A stretch of DNA of 64,000 bases from positions 1-64,000 of the forward strand of contig JDUB01000018.1 of NCBI GenBank assembly GCA_000771265.1, in the 5' to 3' direction. Each line of letters starts with the position of its first letter. The stretch's first letter is position 1. Shown one piece after another: positions 46,915 to 57,392 of this stretch. Under the pieces are notes generated by a model. The model did no database searches and had not been told where the DNA came from. It was given only the letters and a program-made list of their open reading frames with translations. Both the position numbers and the translations under genes were made by a program. The DNA comes from Bifidobacterium thermophilum DSM 20210. GTDB taxonomy: Bacteria; Actinomycetota; Actinomycetes; Actinomycetales; Bifidobacteriaceae.

Positions 46915-47847
46915 ATGACGCAGCAGATGTCTCGGTCGTCAAGCGACCAGCGCGGTGACGCGGATTCCCACATCCTTTCAGTCGCCGAACGCGGCATCAA
47001 TCCCGCCCCTGTCACCGCAACGACACAAGCCACCGCAACGACACCAGCCTCGGCATCATCACAACCCCCGGCTTCCTCTCAGACTTTCTTCCAAGATTTT
47101 TCCCCGGAGTTTTCCCCAGCGAACGCCCCAGATGATGTATCATCCCGACACGCCCGGCACGCAGCGCGCGCAGCCCATGCGGCCCACGCATCCGGCTCGT
47201 CGTCCCGCGGCGGTGCCCCGCGACGCTCTGCAAGCGCATCGTCAACCTCCGAGAACGCCCGCGAATGGCTGCTGTGGTGTGGTATCCCGGTACTGATCGT
47301 GCTGCTCATGCGCGTGTTCCTGTTCGGTTTCTATGTGATTCCTTCAGGCTCCATGCTGGATACCATCGAAATCAACGACCGGGTCATCACCACGAAACTT
47401 GCGCCCGACCTCATCAAGTTGCAGCGCGGTGACATCGTGGTGTTCAAAGACCCCGCCAACTGGCTGCAATCCGAATCATCAATGGGCAGCGATGATCTGA
47501 TCAAACGGCTTATCGGCCTGCCGGGCGACACCGTGGCATGCGCTGGCGCCGGCCAGCCGGTGACCATCAACGGCGTGGCCATCGATGAAAGCTCGTATCT
47601 CAAACCCGGCGTGCAACCCAGCGATTTTGCCTTCAACGTCACTGTGACCGAGGGCCATATTTTCGTGCTTGGCGACAATCGCGCCAATTCCGCGGATTCC
47701 CGCTATCACCAGGATGACGGGTCGAACGGTCTCGTCCCGATTAGTGATGTGCTCGGCGTGGCGATTGTGCGCAACTGGCCGCTCAACCGCATCGGCAGAC
47801 TTAATTCCCATCACGAGGTGTTCGCGAATGTCCCCAACCCAGCATGA
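46915..47847 (+). CDS. lepB: Signal peptidase I
   Basis: A 310-residue membrane protease that removes signal peptides. After a ~115-residue disordered Ala/Ser/His-rich cytoplasmic region there is one membrane segment (LLWCGIPVLIVLLMRVFLFGF) followed by PSGSM with catalytic Ser146, the general-base Lys197 in DDLIKRLIGLPGD, and GHIFVLGDNRANSADSR. The ATG at 46915 follows GGGAGAA. The gene overlaps rnhB by 20 bp. Confidence 0.95.
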   Translation: MTQQMSRSSSDQRGDADSHILSVAERGINPAPVTATTQATATTPASASSQPPASSQTFFQDFSPEFSPANAPDDVSSRHARHAARAAHAAHASGSSSRGGAPRRSASASSTSENAREWLLWCGIPVLIVLLMRVFLFGFYVIPSGSMLDTIEINDRVITTKLAPDLIKLQRGDIVVFKDPANWLQSESSMGSDDLIKRLIGLPGDTVACAGAGQPVTINGVAIDESSYLKPGVQPSDFAFNVTVTEGHIFVLGDNRANSADSRYHQDDGSNGLVPISDVLGVAIVRNWPLNRIGRLNSHHEVFANVPNPA

Positions 47848-48682
47848 CGAGCCCAGCAGTTCTCAAGACACTGCTCATACCGCGCACACAGCGAATGCCG
47901 ACCAGCCCGTGCGCACCGCAACGGCAGCGCACACTGCGCGCAGCAATCGACGCATCGGTCAACGCAGTACGATACACGTTCGCCCGGTTCCCACACTCGA
48001 GCTGGAACGTACCCTGGCCGCCCAAGGCTACGATGTGATTGTCGGATTCGATGAGGTTGGCCGAGGCTCCCTCGCCGGTCCAGTGATGGTCGGCGCCACC
48101 GCGATTTGGGCGCGTGACTTGCCGACATTGACGGTGCCTGAAGGGGTCGCGGACTCTAAAATGCTGACGGAACATCGCAGGGAGGCGATATTCCACCCGT
48201 TGCGCCGGTGGTGCGCCTCAAGCGCGGTCGGTCAGGCGAGCAATACCGAAATCGACGAATGGGGCATCACCTATGCGCTCGGTGTAGCCGCCCTGCGTGC
48301 GTTGGACGAGCTGGAACGCCAGCTTGGTATCGGCGGCGCGACACAGACGCCCCAAAGCGCCATCCGTGTCGGTGGGATTCTCGACGGTCCTAACGATTAC
48401 ATCACCGCCGCTCTCGGCACCTTCGACGCGCCGGACGTTCCGGTGCCCGCCCACATCATCACGAAAGTCAAAGGCGATCAGCATTGCGCCACGGTTGCCG
48501 CGGCGGCGGTCATCGCGAAAGTCACCAGGGACCATCTGATGGTGGATATCGCCGAAGGCAATCCGGCGTATGAGCCATACGGTTGGGCGCGCAACAAAGG
48601 GTACGGCTCGCAGGTGCATCGCGATGCGATCGCAAAGTATGGGCCGACGCCCTTGCACCGGTTGAGTTGGCATCTGGTCTGA
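47828..48682 (+). CDS. rnhB: Ribonuclease HII
   Basis: A 284-residue enzyme cutting RNA in RNA-DNA hybrids. It has GFDEVGRGSLAGPV with the first acidic pair, ADSKMLTEHRREAIF, and the GDQHCATVAAAAVIAKVTRD segment; YGWARNKGYGSQVHRDAI is near the end. The first ~55 residues are His/Ala/Thr-rich and variable. The ATG at 47828 lies inside the end of lepB with GAGG upstream, giving a coupled lepB-rnhB pair as in other actinobacteria. Confidence 0.94.
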   Translation: MSPTQHDEPSSSQDTAHTAHTANADQPVRTATAAHTARSNRRIGQRSTIHVRPVPTLELERTLAAQGYDVIVGFDEVGRGSLAGPVMVGATAIWARDLPTLTVPEGVADSKMLTEHRREAIFHPLRRWCASSAVGQASNTEIDEWGITYALGVAALRALDELERQLGIGGATQTPQSAIRVGGILDGPNDYITAALGTFDAPDVPVPAHIITKVKGDQHCATVAAAAVIAKVTRDHLMVDIAEGNPAYEPYGWARNKGYGSQVHRDAIAKYGPTPLHRLSWHLV

Positions 48683-48855
48683 ATACTGACAATTCAGCCG
48701 TGCGACAATTCAGCCGGGGCGCCAGCTCGATTGGCACCAGTAGGGAGCCAGCCCACCTAGGTTGACGACACCACCCGCATATATCAACCGGATTGGCTAC
48801 ACCAGCCAGATAGACGCCAGCAGCATCAACACCATGAAGAAAGGAGACGAATTCG

Positions 48856-49974
48856 ATGGAGCACCATCGCCGCACCGCCCGCCCGTCAATGAAGGATGTG
48901 GCCGCGCTGGCGGGAGTCAGCTATCAGACCGTCTCCCGTGTGATCAACCATTCGCCCGACGTGTCAGTTGACACACGCAATCGTGTGCGCCAAGCCATCC
49001 AGCAGCTCGGCTATCGCCCCAGCAATTCCGCGCGAGCCCTCGCATCGAGCCGTTCCCGCATCATCGGCGTGATTATGGGAGGCGACCAGTTCCATGGCGA
49101 GGTGCAGACCTTGCAAGCGATTGAAGCTGCTGCACGGTCTCGCGGCCTGTTCGTCGCCGTGTCGATGATTCGCAAGGCCATGTGTTCGCAAAACGATTTC
49201 AACCATCTGTGTGACGGCTTTGACGAACTCAACGTGGACGCGTTCATCATGATGGTGCCGACGGATGTCCTGTTCACTGCGGCGTGTCGCGCCCCGGTCA
49301 CTAGGCCGCGGATTTTGCTGACGGCGACACACGGCGGAACCAGCATTAGCACCGGGCTGAGCATGATTCATGACGAAGCCCAGCGCGACCGGACGGCGGT
49401 CGTGGGCATCGACCAATGGGGGGCCATGGACCGGCTGCTCAGCATGATCGCCGGCTATGGGCACCGCACGGCCTTGTATATCGCAGGGCCTTCTCAGTGG
49501 CGTGATGCGACGACACGGCTCGAAGCGTGGCGTGAACTGTCCGCGCAATACGCGATTTCCTCGAATGTGGTTCGATGCCGCTCTTGGCAGTCCGATGAAG
49601 CGTACGCGCAAATGAACCATGTGCTGGAATGCTTCGGCTCATCAGGCGCCAAACTGCCGACGGTGATTGTCACGGCAAGTGACGCTCAGGCCATCGGCGT
49701 GGCTCGTGCGTTGCGTGAGCACGATATTCGCATTCCGCAGGACGTCAGTTTGGCCGGTTTTGATGACATTGCGGTGGCCAGCGATACGTTCCCGCCGTTG
49801 ACGACGATTCGTCCGGACTACAGCCAGCTTGGCGTTGCCGCGATGCGTGAGGCGCTGTTCCTGATGGGGGAGGGGCCGGAACCTGGCTATCCGGTCTCCA
49901 CGTACGGTGTCGGCCAGGTTGAGGCGAAAGTCGTCAAACGCGCCTCACTGGCGGGCGTATCGCTGGGACGGTGA
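48856..49974 (+). CDS. LacI-family transcriptional regulator
   Basis: A 372-residue repressor-type protein. Residues 10-60 are the LacI helix-turn-helix and hinge (SMKDVAALAGVSYQTVSRVINHSPDVSVDTRNRV, then LGYRPSNSARALAS). A periplasmic-binding-like sugar domain follows (IIGVIMGG, VTASDAQAIGVARAL, VSLAGFDDIAVAS). The ATG at 48856 follows GGAGACG. No sugar-utilisation operon is adjacent, so its target is unknown. Confidence 0.93.
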   Translation: MEHHRRTARPSMKDVAALAGVSYQTVSRVINHSPDVSVDTRNRVRQAIQQLGYRPSNSARALASSRSRIIGVIMGGDQFHGEVQTLQAIEAAARSRGLFVAVSMIRKAMCSQNDFNHLCDGFDELNVDAFIMMVPTDVLFTAACRAPVTRPRILLTATHGGTSISTGLSMIHDEAQRDRTAVVGIDQWGAMDRLLSMIAGYGHRTALYIAGPSQWRDATTRLEAWRELSAQYAISSNVVRCRSWQSDEAYAQMNHVLECFGSSGAKLPTVIVTASDAQAIGVARALREHDIRIPQDVSLAGFDDIAVASDTFPPLTTIRPDYSQLGVAAMREALFLMGEGPEPGYPVSTYGVGQVEAKVVKRASLAGVSLGR

Positions 49975-50453
49975 CTGTCCGCTCAGTTGCGAAACACCGG
50001 AGCCGGAAGCGGAGAGCTGGGAGCGGTTGGAGCCAGAGCAAGCGCATCCACCAGTTTTGTGGTTCCGCCCGCCTTCGCACGGGATGACGCGGGATTATGG
50101 AGTATTGGTCGCGGTTTGCGGAAACTCTGGTGGATGCCGAGACAATCAGCTACAATACCCCCATTGTGATCGTGACCGTATGCGGTTGGCATGTAGCGTC
50201 CCGGATCGTCTGAATCCCAAGTTTTCAGGCCTTCACAGCATGGTGTCCCCATCATGCGCGGACCGCTCCGCCGGCTGCCGGGCGCATCGACCGTCACCGG
50301 ATGGTGTCGACCAACCCCGTTGCCGTGCGACCGCTACGAAGCGGACAACACGGCAGGCAGGCGGCGAGGTCCCCGGCGCAGGCCGCTCAGCTCCAGGTCA
50401 ACGGGTCCAGTGAGATGTTGTCATGTGATTCGCGTACGCGGAAAGGGGTCGGC
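49975..50453. other. Intergenic region between LacI regulator and ABC exporter
   Basis: About 480 bp. The exporter frame stays open from 50301, but without family-like sequence before 50454. A TACAAT at 50152 could be a -10 element. No separate gene or strong hairpin is evident. Confidence 0.35.
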
Positions 50454-53400
50454 ATGTTCGATAAGCGGCTGTTTTCGTTGACGCCGGGCATCAAGCGCTT
50501 GGTGGCTGCGAAGGTGGTATGCCTATGGGTGTCGCTGTTGGCGGATATCGGATTCGCCTATGTTCTGGTTGGTCTGCTCGGCAACATCCTCGGGTATGTC
50601 GAGCCGCTTGACGCGTCCAAATGCACCCAGCTCAACGCGATCGGCAGGTGCCTCAACCCTGCGCAGACACAGGGTGATTCGGCACTCGAATCCGGCAAAC
50701 ATGCCCTGTCGGCGTACCCGGACAATTACGGCATGTTCATCCTGTTCATCGCCGTCATCGTTGTCGTGAAATACGTGGCCACCCGCTGCTCCGCCTATTT
50801 CGGCACCCGCGCCAGCGAAAGCGTCAAACTTGCCCTGCGTGAGAAGCTGTACCGCAAAATGCTGCAACTGGGCCCCTCCTACGCCCAGCGCGTACGCACC
50901 TCCGACGTGGTCCAGTCCGCAGGCGAGGGCATTGAGCAAATCCAAAGCTTCTTCGAACTGTTCCTTCCGCAACTGTTCTATTCGATTCTCGCACCGATCA
51001 CCCTGTTCATCTTTGTTGCCCCCGTCAATTGGCCTGCCGCGCTGGTGCTGCTGGTGTGCGCTCCGCTGATTGTCATCATCGTGGGGCTGGTCGCGATGAG
51101 CGCCTCCCGCGTGTTCAAGAAGTACTGGGGCAAGTACACGGATATGGGCGCTGCGTTCCTTGACGACTTGCAGGGCCTGGAAACGCTGAAAACCTTCGAT
51201 GCCGACGGGCGTGCGGCCGAGGACATGAACCGCAAGGCCGAGGAATTCCGCGTGATGACCATGCGTGTGCTGCAAATCCAGTTGCGCTCGCTCTCGGCGA
51301 TGGACCTGGTGGCGTACGGTGGCACCGCGGCCGGTATTGGCGTGGCGATTTGGCAGTTCATGATCGGCCAGATCTGGCTGCCGGCTGCCTTGGTGGTCGC
51401 GCTGCTGTCGGCGAGTTTCTTCCTGCCGTTGCGCCAGTTGGGGTCGTATTTCCATGTGGCGATGAACGGCATGACGTCCACGAAGCGCATTTTCGCGCTG
51501 CTGGATGCCCCGGTGCCGCATCACGGCAGCATTCGTCTGCCTTCTGTCGCGGATTCCGTGTCAGTGACTTTCGACCATGTCGGATTCGCTTACGGCTCTG
51601 GCGATGATAAGAACATTGCTCTGCATGATGTTGATTTCTCCGCGCAGCCGGGCCAGTTGACGGCCATTGTCGGCGTGTCCGGGTCCGGCAAGTCCACGGC
51701 AGCAGGTCTGCTGGGCGGTTCGTTGGTCGGCTATGACGGCTCGATTCGTCTCGGTTATTCTCTGCTCGGCACATCCGCGGATGTGGAACTGAGTGATGTT
51801 GCGGAGCAGTCGCTGACGGGCGCGGTCACGGTCGTCAGCGCCCGCAGCCACTTGTTCGCTGGCACACTGCGTCAGAATCTGGTGATGGCCAAGCCCGGCG
51901 CCACGGACAACGACCTGTGGGTCGCGCTGCATCAGGCGCGTATCGATGATTTCGTGTGCGCCCAGCCCGGCGGTCTTGACATGAAAATCGAGCAGGATGC
52001 GGCGAATCTGTCAGGCGGCCAGCGCCAGCGCTTCGCGATTGCCCGCGCCTTGCTGCGTGACAGCGCGATTTATGTGTTCGATGAGGCAACCAGCAGTGTA
52101 GACGTGGAAAGCGAGAACCGTATTCTCGCTACCATCCGCGATTTGGCGGACCGCAAAACGGTGCTGATGATTACGCATCGTGTTGCGAATGCGGTGCTCG
52201 CCGACCAGATTGTGGTATTCGACCATGGCACGGTCGCCCAGACTGGCCAGCACGATGCGCTGGTGGTCACGGATGGCGTGTACGCGAAACTGTTCCGGGC
52301 ACAAGCGGTGTTCGAGCATGTCTCCCACCGTGATGACGCACGGATGATGGTCGGTAGCGAGCAGATGCGCCAGCTGGCGGGTATGGGCAGCCGTGCTGCG
52401 GCATCCGGTGCTTCCGCCCTGTCTATGGGCGACACATCTCAATCGGCCTCTCAATCGGCGGCTGAGCCGGTATCTGAGGCTTCGTCAACGGATACGGCGG
52501 CGAATGCCAACAGTGCTGACACCAGCCCGGATGCCGCCTCGGGAACCGCCTCCGCTGTCGGTGACACGCCCGGCAAGCGCCCCGGCTCAATGTCGTTGAT
52601 CGGCCGTCTGCTCGGCGAAGTCCGGCCGTTGAGCTTGTACATGGTCCAAGCATGCCTGTATGGCACTATCGGTCATCTATCGGCGACATTCCTGCCGGTG
52701 TTCGGCGTGTGCGCCCTGTTCGCTCATCTCGGTCATCCGGTGTGGGGGCTGTCGTCCCGCACCGCGGTGATCTGCATGGTCGTGTGCGGTGTGTTGCGCG
52801 GTATCATGCGGTACGCGGAACAGTATATGAACCATAATGTCGCGTTCCGCCTGCTGGCGCTGTTCCGTTCCAAGGCCTTCGCCGCGCTGCGCAGACTGGC
52901 TCCTGCCAAGCTCGCCGGCAAGGGCAAGGGCGATTTGATTTCGCTGATTACCACTGATGTCGAATTGCTGGAGATCTTCTTCGCGCACACGATTTCGCCG
53001 GTTGTCATCGCCGTGGTGACCACGGTGGTGTTCGCGGTTGCGGCCTTCACACTCGACCCGTGGTTCGCGTTGCTGCTGGTCGTCTCTCATCTGATTGTCG
53101 GCGTGTTGCTTCCCCGCCGTTTTGCGGCGAGCGTGCGTACGCTTGGCCCGAAGATTCGCAAGTATTCCGCGCAACTTGACGATGTCATGCTTGACGATAT
53201 GCACGGTCTGGATGAAATCATCCGGTTCGGGCAGGGCAGTAAGCGGCTGGGCAACATCGTCTCAAGAACCCGCCGCCTGTGGTCGGAACGCTCCCGTCTG
53301 AGCCGCCGTACCGGTCGTTTTACTGCAATCGGCGGTCTGCTGGTTATCGCAGCCACGGTGGGCGCGGTCATGGTCGCCTTGCGCGTGTCGCAGGGCAATT

Positions 53401-54221
53401 CGTTCTCCATCCCGAATGCGGTGGTCGCCGTGGTGTTGATTGCCAGCTCGTTCGGCCCGACCCTCGCCTTGAGCGCGCTTCCGGCGAATCTGACGCAGAC
53501 CTTCGCCTCCGCGAGGCGTCTGTTCGCCCTGCTTGACGAGCAGCCGGCGGTTGTGGAGACGGGAACCAACAAGCCTGAGTATGACGGCATGGCGTTCGAG
53601 CACGTGGACTTCTCGTACCGCCCTGACCAGCCGATTGTGCGCAACCTGTCCCTGGCTGTCCCCAAGACCGGCATCTTGGGAATCCAAGGTCCGTCCGGGC
53701 GCGGCAAGTCAACAGTGCTGAAACTGTTGATGCGCTATTGGGATCCGAAGCGTGGTCAAGTCCGCTTCTCCGGCGTGCCCCTTCCGCAGGTGGATGCGGC
53801 CTACCGCCGTCGTGTACAAACCATGATGAGCCAGGAGACATATCTGTTCGACGGGTCGATTGCGCAGAATCTGCGCATCGCCGACGAACATGCGAGCGAC
53901 GAGCAGCTGCGTGAGGCGTTGCGCAAGGCTTCTGTGCTGGATCTGGTCGATTCGCTGCCTGACGGGCTCGATACACAGGTCGGCGAGCTTGGCGGGCGCC
54001 TGTCTGAAGGCGAACGGCAGCGCATCGGCTTGGCACGTGTCTTCCTGCGCAAGGCGGACTTGGTGCTATTCGATGAGCCGACCAGTCGTCTGGACGCCTT
54101 GAACGAGGCGGTGATTCTCACGTCAATCAACCAGATGGCCGCCGAGCGCGATGTCGCCATTGTGCTGGTCTCGCATCGGCAGTCGACGATGCGTGTCGCC
54201 GACGTGGTTGTGCGGGTCTGA
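50454..54221 (+). CDS. Fused ABC exporter, CydDC-like (two TMD-NBD halves)
   Basis: A 1255-residue protein holding two complete exporter halves. Half 1: about six membrane segments, then Walker A GVSGSGKS (Lys413), LSGGQRQRFAIARALL and YVFDEATSSVD. A disordered Ser/Ala/Thr/Asp-rich linker of ~80 residues follows. Half 2: six more segments, then GPSGRGKS (Lys1085), LSEGERQRIGLARVFL and VLFDEPTSRLD. Order and length resemble fused CydDC thiol (cysteine/glutathione) exporters. No cytochrome bd genes lie nearby, so the substrate is inferred only. The ATG at 50454 follows GAAAGGGG. Confidence 0.85.
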   Translation: MFDKRLFSLTPGIKRLVAAKVVCLWVSLLADIGFAYVLVGLLGNILGYVEPLDASKCTQLNAIGRCLNPAQTQGDSALESGKHALSAYPDNYGMFILFIAVIVVVKYVATRCSAYFGTRASESVKLALREKLYRKMLQLGPSYAQRVRTSDVVQSAGEGIEQIQSFFELFLPQLFYSILAPITLFIFVAPVNWPAALVLLVCAPLIVIIVGLVAMSASRVFKKYWGKYTDMGAAFLDDLQGLETLKTFDADGRAAEDMNRKAEEFRVMTMRVLQIQLRSLSAMDLVAYGGTAAGIGVAIWQFMIGQIWLPAALVVALLSASFFLPLRQLGSYFHVAMNGMTSTKRIFALLDAPVPHHGSIRLPSVADSVSVTFDHVGFAYGSGDDKNIALHDVDFSAQPGQLTAIVGVSGSGKSTAAGLLGGSLVGYDGSIRLGYSLLGTSADVELSDVAEQSLTGAVTVVSARSHLFAGTLRQNLVMAKPGATDNDLWVALHQARIDDFVCAQPGGLDMKIEQDAANLSGGQRQRFAIARALLRDSAIYVFDEATSSVDVESENRILATIRDLADRKTVLMITHRVANAVLADQIVVFDHGTVAQTGQHDALVVTDGVYAKLFRAQAVFEHVSHRDDARMMVGSEQMRQLAGMGSRAAASGASALSMGDTSQSASQSAAEPVSEASSTDTAANANSADTSPDAASGTASAVGDTPGKRPGSMSLIGRLLGEVRPLSLYMVQACLYGTIGHLSATFLPVFGVCALFAHLGHPVWGLSSRTAVICMVVCGVLRGIMRYAEQYMNHNVAFRLLALFRSKAFAALRRLAPAKLAGKGKGDLISLITTDVELLEIFFAHTISPVVIAVVTTVVFAVAAFTLDPWFALLLVVSHLIVGVLLPRRFAASVRTLGPKIRKYSAQLDDVMLDDMHGLDEIIRFGQGSKRLGNIVSRTRRLWSERSRLSRRTGRFTAIGGLLVIAATVGAVMVALRVSQGNSFSIPNAVVAVVLIASSFGPTLALSALPANLTQTFASARRLFALLDEQPAVVETGTNKPEYDGMAFEHVDFSYRPDQPIVRNLSLAVPKTGILGIQGPSGRGKSTVLKLLMRYWDPKRGQVRFSGVPLPQVDAAYRRRVQTMMSQETYLFDGSIAQNLRIADEHASDEQLREALRKASVLDLVDSLPDGLDTQVGELGGRLSEGERQRIGLARVFLRKADLVLFDEPTSRLDALNEAVILTSINQMAAERDVAIVLVSHRQSTMRVADVVVRV

Positions 54222-54229
54222 TGTCGATC

Positions 54230-54262
54230 GGACGGCGTCAATCCGCTGGCGCCGTCCGTCTA
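54230..54262 (+). terminator. Hairpin downstream of the ABC exporter
   Basis: GGACGGCG and CGCCGTCC form an 8-bp stem around a ~11-base loop, about 10 bp past the stop. The T-tract is poor. Confidence 0.45.
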
Positions 54263-54509
54263 AATCCGTCTAGGTCCGTCAATCAGCTGTCGCCCATCTC
54301 CCGCGCCCATCGCCCCCAACCATCAGCCTGATATGCGTGGTGGAAACGGAAACGTGGAACAACGGTGGACATCCCCGTCAGGCCGTCAGATACGTTCCTC
54401 GGGTGCGGGATAATACGATGCGGGATATTTTCAGTTGGATTGCATCGGTGCGGCCCAAGGTGTGGCATAGCCGTACCGGGCCGCGTACCGGGGATCGGTG
54501 AGGAGCAAG

Positions 54510-56387
54510 ATGAGCAGACATACCGCGCAGCACGGCAATATGCCCGGTGTCCACGGGGGCAGGCGCAGGCATATCCGGCCATGGATTGTACTGGCTGTTC
54601 TGGTGGTCGTGGCTGCGGCTGCAGGCATCACGGCATACACCTTCTACAAGCAGGCCATGGAAGTCAAAGCCCACGAGGAGAAGGCGATTTCGCTGATGTC
54701 CGGCCTGAAGGGGCTTTCGGGCTCAGGTGCGTCCGGCATCAGCAAAGATACGGTGGATTCCATCAACGCGGTGCTGCCGCAACTGCAATCGGAAACCGCC
54801 ACCGCCGAACAAATCACGAACGGCAAGCTGTGGACGCTGGCATCCCACATGCCGGTGTACGGCAATGACATCACAACTGTCCGCGGCATGACGCGCATCG
54901 TGCATGCGCTGACCACCGAGTCGATTCCGCAGCTGAGCTCCACACTGGGCACGCTGGTCAACACACCGCTGACCACGGACGACGGGTCGCTGAACCTCGA
55001 GCCGATCACCCAGGCGGCCACATCCATGAAGGCCGCGAACGAGCCGCTCCAGAAGCTGGTCAAGGAATATGACGCCCTGCCGCAACCCAAGATCGGTAAG
55101 GTCGCTACGGCGTACGACAGCGGCAAGCAGCAGCTGAACGCCGCGGGAACGACCATCAACAATCTTTCCAGCGCGCTGGATATCATTCCCGGTTTCCTTG
55201 GCTCCGGCGGCGCGAAAACGTATGCGGTCATGGCGATGACCACGTCCGAAGCGCGTTCCAGCGGCGGTCTGCTGGGTTCGGTGGGTGTTATGACTACGGA
55301 CAACGGCAAGATCTCAATCGGGGATTTCCGTTCGAACAACGAGTACATCCCGTATGGCGCCGGAGACCCGACCGCGGACGAGCAGCGGATTTTCTACCAG
55401 TGGGGGCCTCTGCAGATGTCCTTCGATATGCGCGATCTCGCGGTGTACCCTGACGCGCAGCGTTCGGCGGAAGGCATGCGCGCGATTTGGCAGCGCACCC
55501 CATGGGGGGCGAGCCAGAACTTGGACGGCGTGCTCATGGTCGATCCGGTGTTCCTGCAGAAGATGGTCGCGATCAACGGGCAGGTCACCTTGTCGGACGG
55601 CCGCGTACTCGACGGCACCAATACGGCGGAATTTTTGCTCAACACCGTGTACAAGGAATATCCGGTGAGTATGCAGGACCGATATTTCACCGAGGTCGCA
55701 ACTCAGTCGATCAGCGCGATGTTCTCGAATATCAACCTTGAGAAGCTCACCCAGGTCGGTCAGGCGATGTCCTCGCTTGCACAGAACCGGCACTTCTCCA
55801 TGTACAGCTTCGATGAGGCGACGGAAAACTCGTTACTGTCCGCTGGCTTCACAGCATCCACGCCGAGTGACGAGGCCAACCCGAAGATCGGCGTGTACAT
55901 CACCGAGCAGAACCCGTCCAAGATGGACTGGTACGTGCACCGCACGACCAAGATCACGCGCACGTCGTGCAATAGTGACGGTTCGCAGACCTACCATGTG
56001 GAATACACGCTGAACAACACAATGACGAATGCCGAACTGGCCAAGGTACCTGATTACATCGCCGGTGGCGTCCAAGTTCCGAGTTTGGCGCGCGGTATGG
56101 CCGCCGAGAAGATGCTGATTTACGCGCCTGCCGGTGGGTCGATTTCGAATATCACCACAAGCGGGAACGGCACGGTGTCCGTGGCGCCGAAGCAGACCAC
56201 GTTGAACGGCAAGGGCGTCACCACGACGCTGGTGCTGTTGAACCCCGGAAAATCGATGACCTACTCCTTCGACGTGACCACCTCCACGAAGGCTACAGCA
56301 GACCTTGGTGTTGACCAGACACCGATGGGCTGGGAAGATCCTGGAGTGAGTGTGGATACCTCGGCTTGTGCCATCGGGACGAAGTAA
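54510..56387 (+). CDS. DUF4012-domain membrane protein
   Basis: A 625-residue protein with one N-terminal membrane segment (PWIVLAVLVVVAAAAGITAYTF, residues ~25-46) and a large extracytoplasmic part containing DUF4012 (YAVMAMTTSEARSSGGLLGSVGVMTTDNGKI, then DLAVYPDAQRSAEGMRAIW). DUF4012 proteins are common in actinobacteria and often lie near surface-polysaccharide genes, but their activity is unknown. No such genes lie here. The ATG at 54510 follows GAGGAGC. Confidence 0.85.
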   Translation: MSRHTAQHGNMPGVHGGRRRHIRPWIVLAVLVVVAAAAGITAYTFYKQAMEVKAHEEKAISLMSGLKGLSGSGASGISKDTVDSINAVLPQLQSETATAEQITNGKLWTLASHMPVYGNDITTVRGMTRIVHALTTESIPQLSSTLGTLVNTPLTTDDGSLNLEPITQAATSMKAANEPLQKLVKEYDALPQPKIGKVATAYDSGKQQLNAAGTTINNLSSALDIIPGFLGSGGAKTYAVMAMTTSEARSSGGLLGSVGVMTTDNGKISIGDFRSNNEYIPYGAGDPTADEQRIFYQWGPLQMSFDMRDLAVYPDAQRSAEGMRAIWQRTPWGASQNLDGVLMVDPVFLQKMVAINGQVTLSDGRVLDGTNTAEFLLNTVYKEYPVSMQDRYFTEVATQSISAMFSNINLEKLTQVGQAMSSLAQNRHFSMYSFDEATENSLLSAGFTASTPSDEANPKIGVYITEQNPSKMDWYVHRTTKITRTSCNSDGSQTYHVEYTLNNTMTNAELAKVPDYIAGGVQVPSLARGMAAEKMLIYAPAGGSISNITTSGNGTVSVAPKQTTLNGKGVTTTLVLLNPGKSMTYSFDVTTSTKATADLGVDQTPMGWEDPGVSVDTSACAIGTK

Positions 56388-56409
56388 CGCCGGTACAGCC
56401 GGAGGCAGC

Positions 56410-56456
56410 AACGGCACCTGTACGACTCATTATCCAAGCCGTCCAGGTGCCGTTTG
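56410..56456. terminator. Terminator between DUF4012 and SDR genes
   Basis: ACGGCACCTG and CAGGTGCCGT form a 10-bp stem around a 25-base centre between converging genes. Confidence 0.6.
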
Positions 56457-56485
56457 CCATAACGGTCTAGAGACCCGCGGAAAAC

Positions 56486-57265
56486 CTATTTGCGGAACAC
56501 CTTGGTGTAGGAGCCTTCCGCCCGCGGTCTGACCACAATCGAGTCGATATCGACGGTATCGGGCTGGTCAAGCGCCCAACGGATGCATTCGGCGATATCC
56601 TCGGCCTTCAGCGGGTCCGGCACGCCGGCGTACACAGCTGCGGCCTTGGCAGCGTCGCCGTGGAAGCGATGCATCGAGAACTCATCGGTATGCACCATGC
56701 CGGGGGAGATATCGACCACGCGAATCGGCTCGCCGATCATCTCGAGCCTCAAGACGCGGGCCATCACGCGTTCGGCGAATTTCGACGCGCAATACCCGGC
56801 ACCGCCCTCATACGGTTCGATGCCTGCGGTCGAGGAGATGACGAGCACGGTTCCGGCAGACTTTTTGAGCGCGGGGAGCAACTTCTGCGTCATGCGTAGC
56901 GTGCCGAGCACGTTGAGTTCGTACATTGCCCGCCAATCGTCGATGCTCGCGGTGGCGACCGGATCCTTGCCGATGGCCCCGCCGGCACAGTTGACGAGCG
57001 CCTTGACTGGCCCGCCGGCGAGTATCGTCTCGACGGCTGCCTGTGTGCTTGATTCGTCGGTGATGTCGGCGGCGATCGGCTCGACTGCATCGCCGAGTTC
57101 CTGAGCCAATGTGTTGAGACGCTCGGCCCTGCGTGCCAGTGCCACGACGTGCCATCCGTCTGCGACCAGCGCGCGAACCGTCGCCGCGCCGATTCCGCTG
57201 GATGCTCCGGTCACGACCGCGCGCGTGATGCCGTCCGCTGATGGTGTTGTTGCCTGTGCTGTCAT
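56486..57265 (-). CDS. SDR-family NAD(P)-dependent oxidoreductase
   Basis: A 259-residue classical short-chain dehydrogenase. It has the cofactor motif TGASSGIGAATVRAL, NCAGG, the Ser of ISSTAGIEPY and the catalytic YCASK. It resembles the YdfG-type 3-hydroxy acid/serine dehydrogenase group. It lies 127 bp downstream of the aminotransferase on the same strand, so the two may handle one amino acid-derived substrate. The start is the ATG at 57265. Confidence 0.9.
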   Translation of the reverse strand: MTAQATTPSADGITRAVVTGASSGIGAATVRALVADGWHVVALARRAERLNTLAQELGDAVEPIAADITDESSTQAAVETILAGGPVKALVNCAGGAIGKDPVATASIDDWRAMYELNVLGTLRMTQKLLPALKKSAGTVLVISSTAGIEPYEGGAGYCASKFAERVMARVLRLEMIGEPIRVVDISPGMVHTDEFSMHRFHGDAAKAAAVYAGVPDPLKAEDIAECIRWALDQPDTVDIDSIVVRPRAEGSYTKVFRK

Positions 57266-57392
57266 AATCAGCTTTCCTTTCTGTAATAAGGGTTCCGCCT
57301 GTAGGGGTTACGCCCCTAAGCGTGGTATCCGTAAGGTTTCTCGAGTTTTATGATGATGCTGTCAAGGCCGCGTGAGTGCCGCTGGGTCACAG

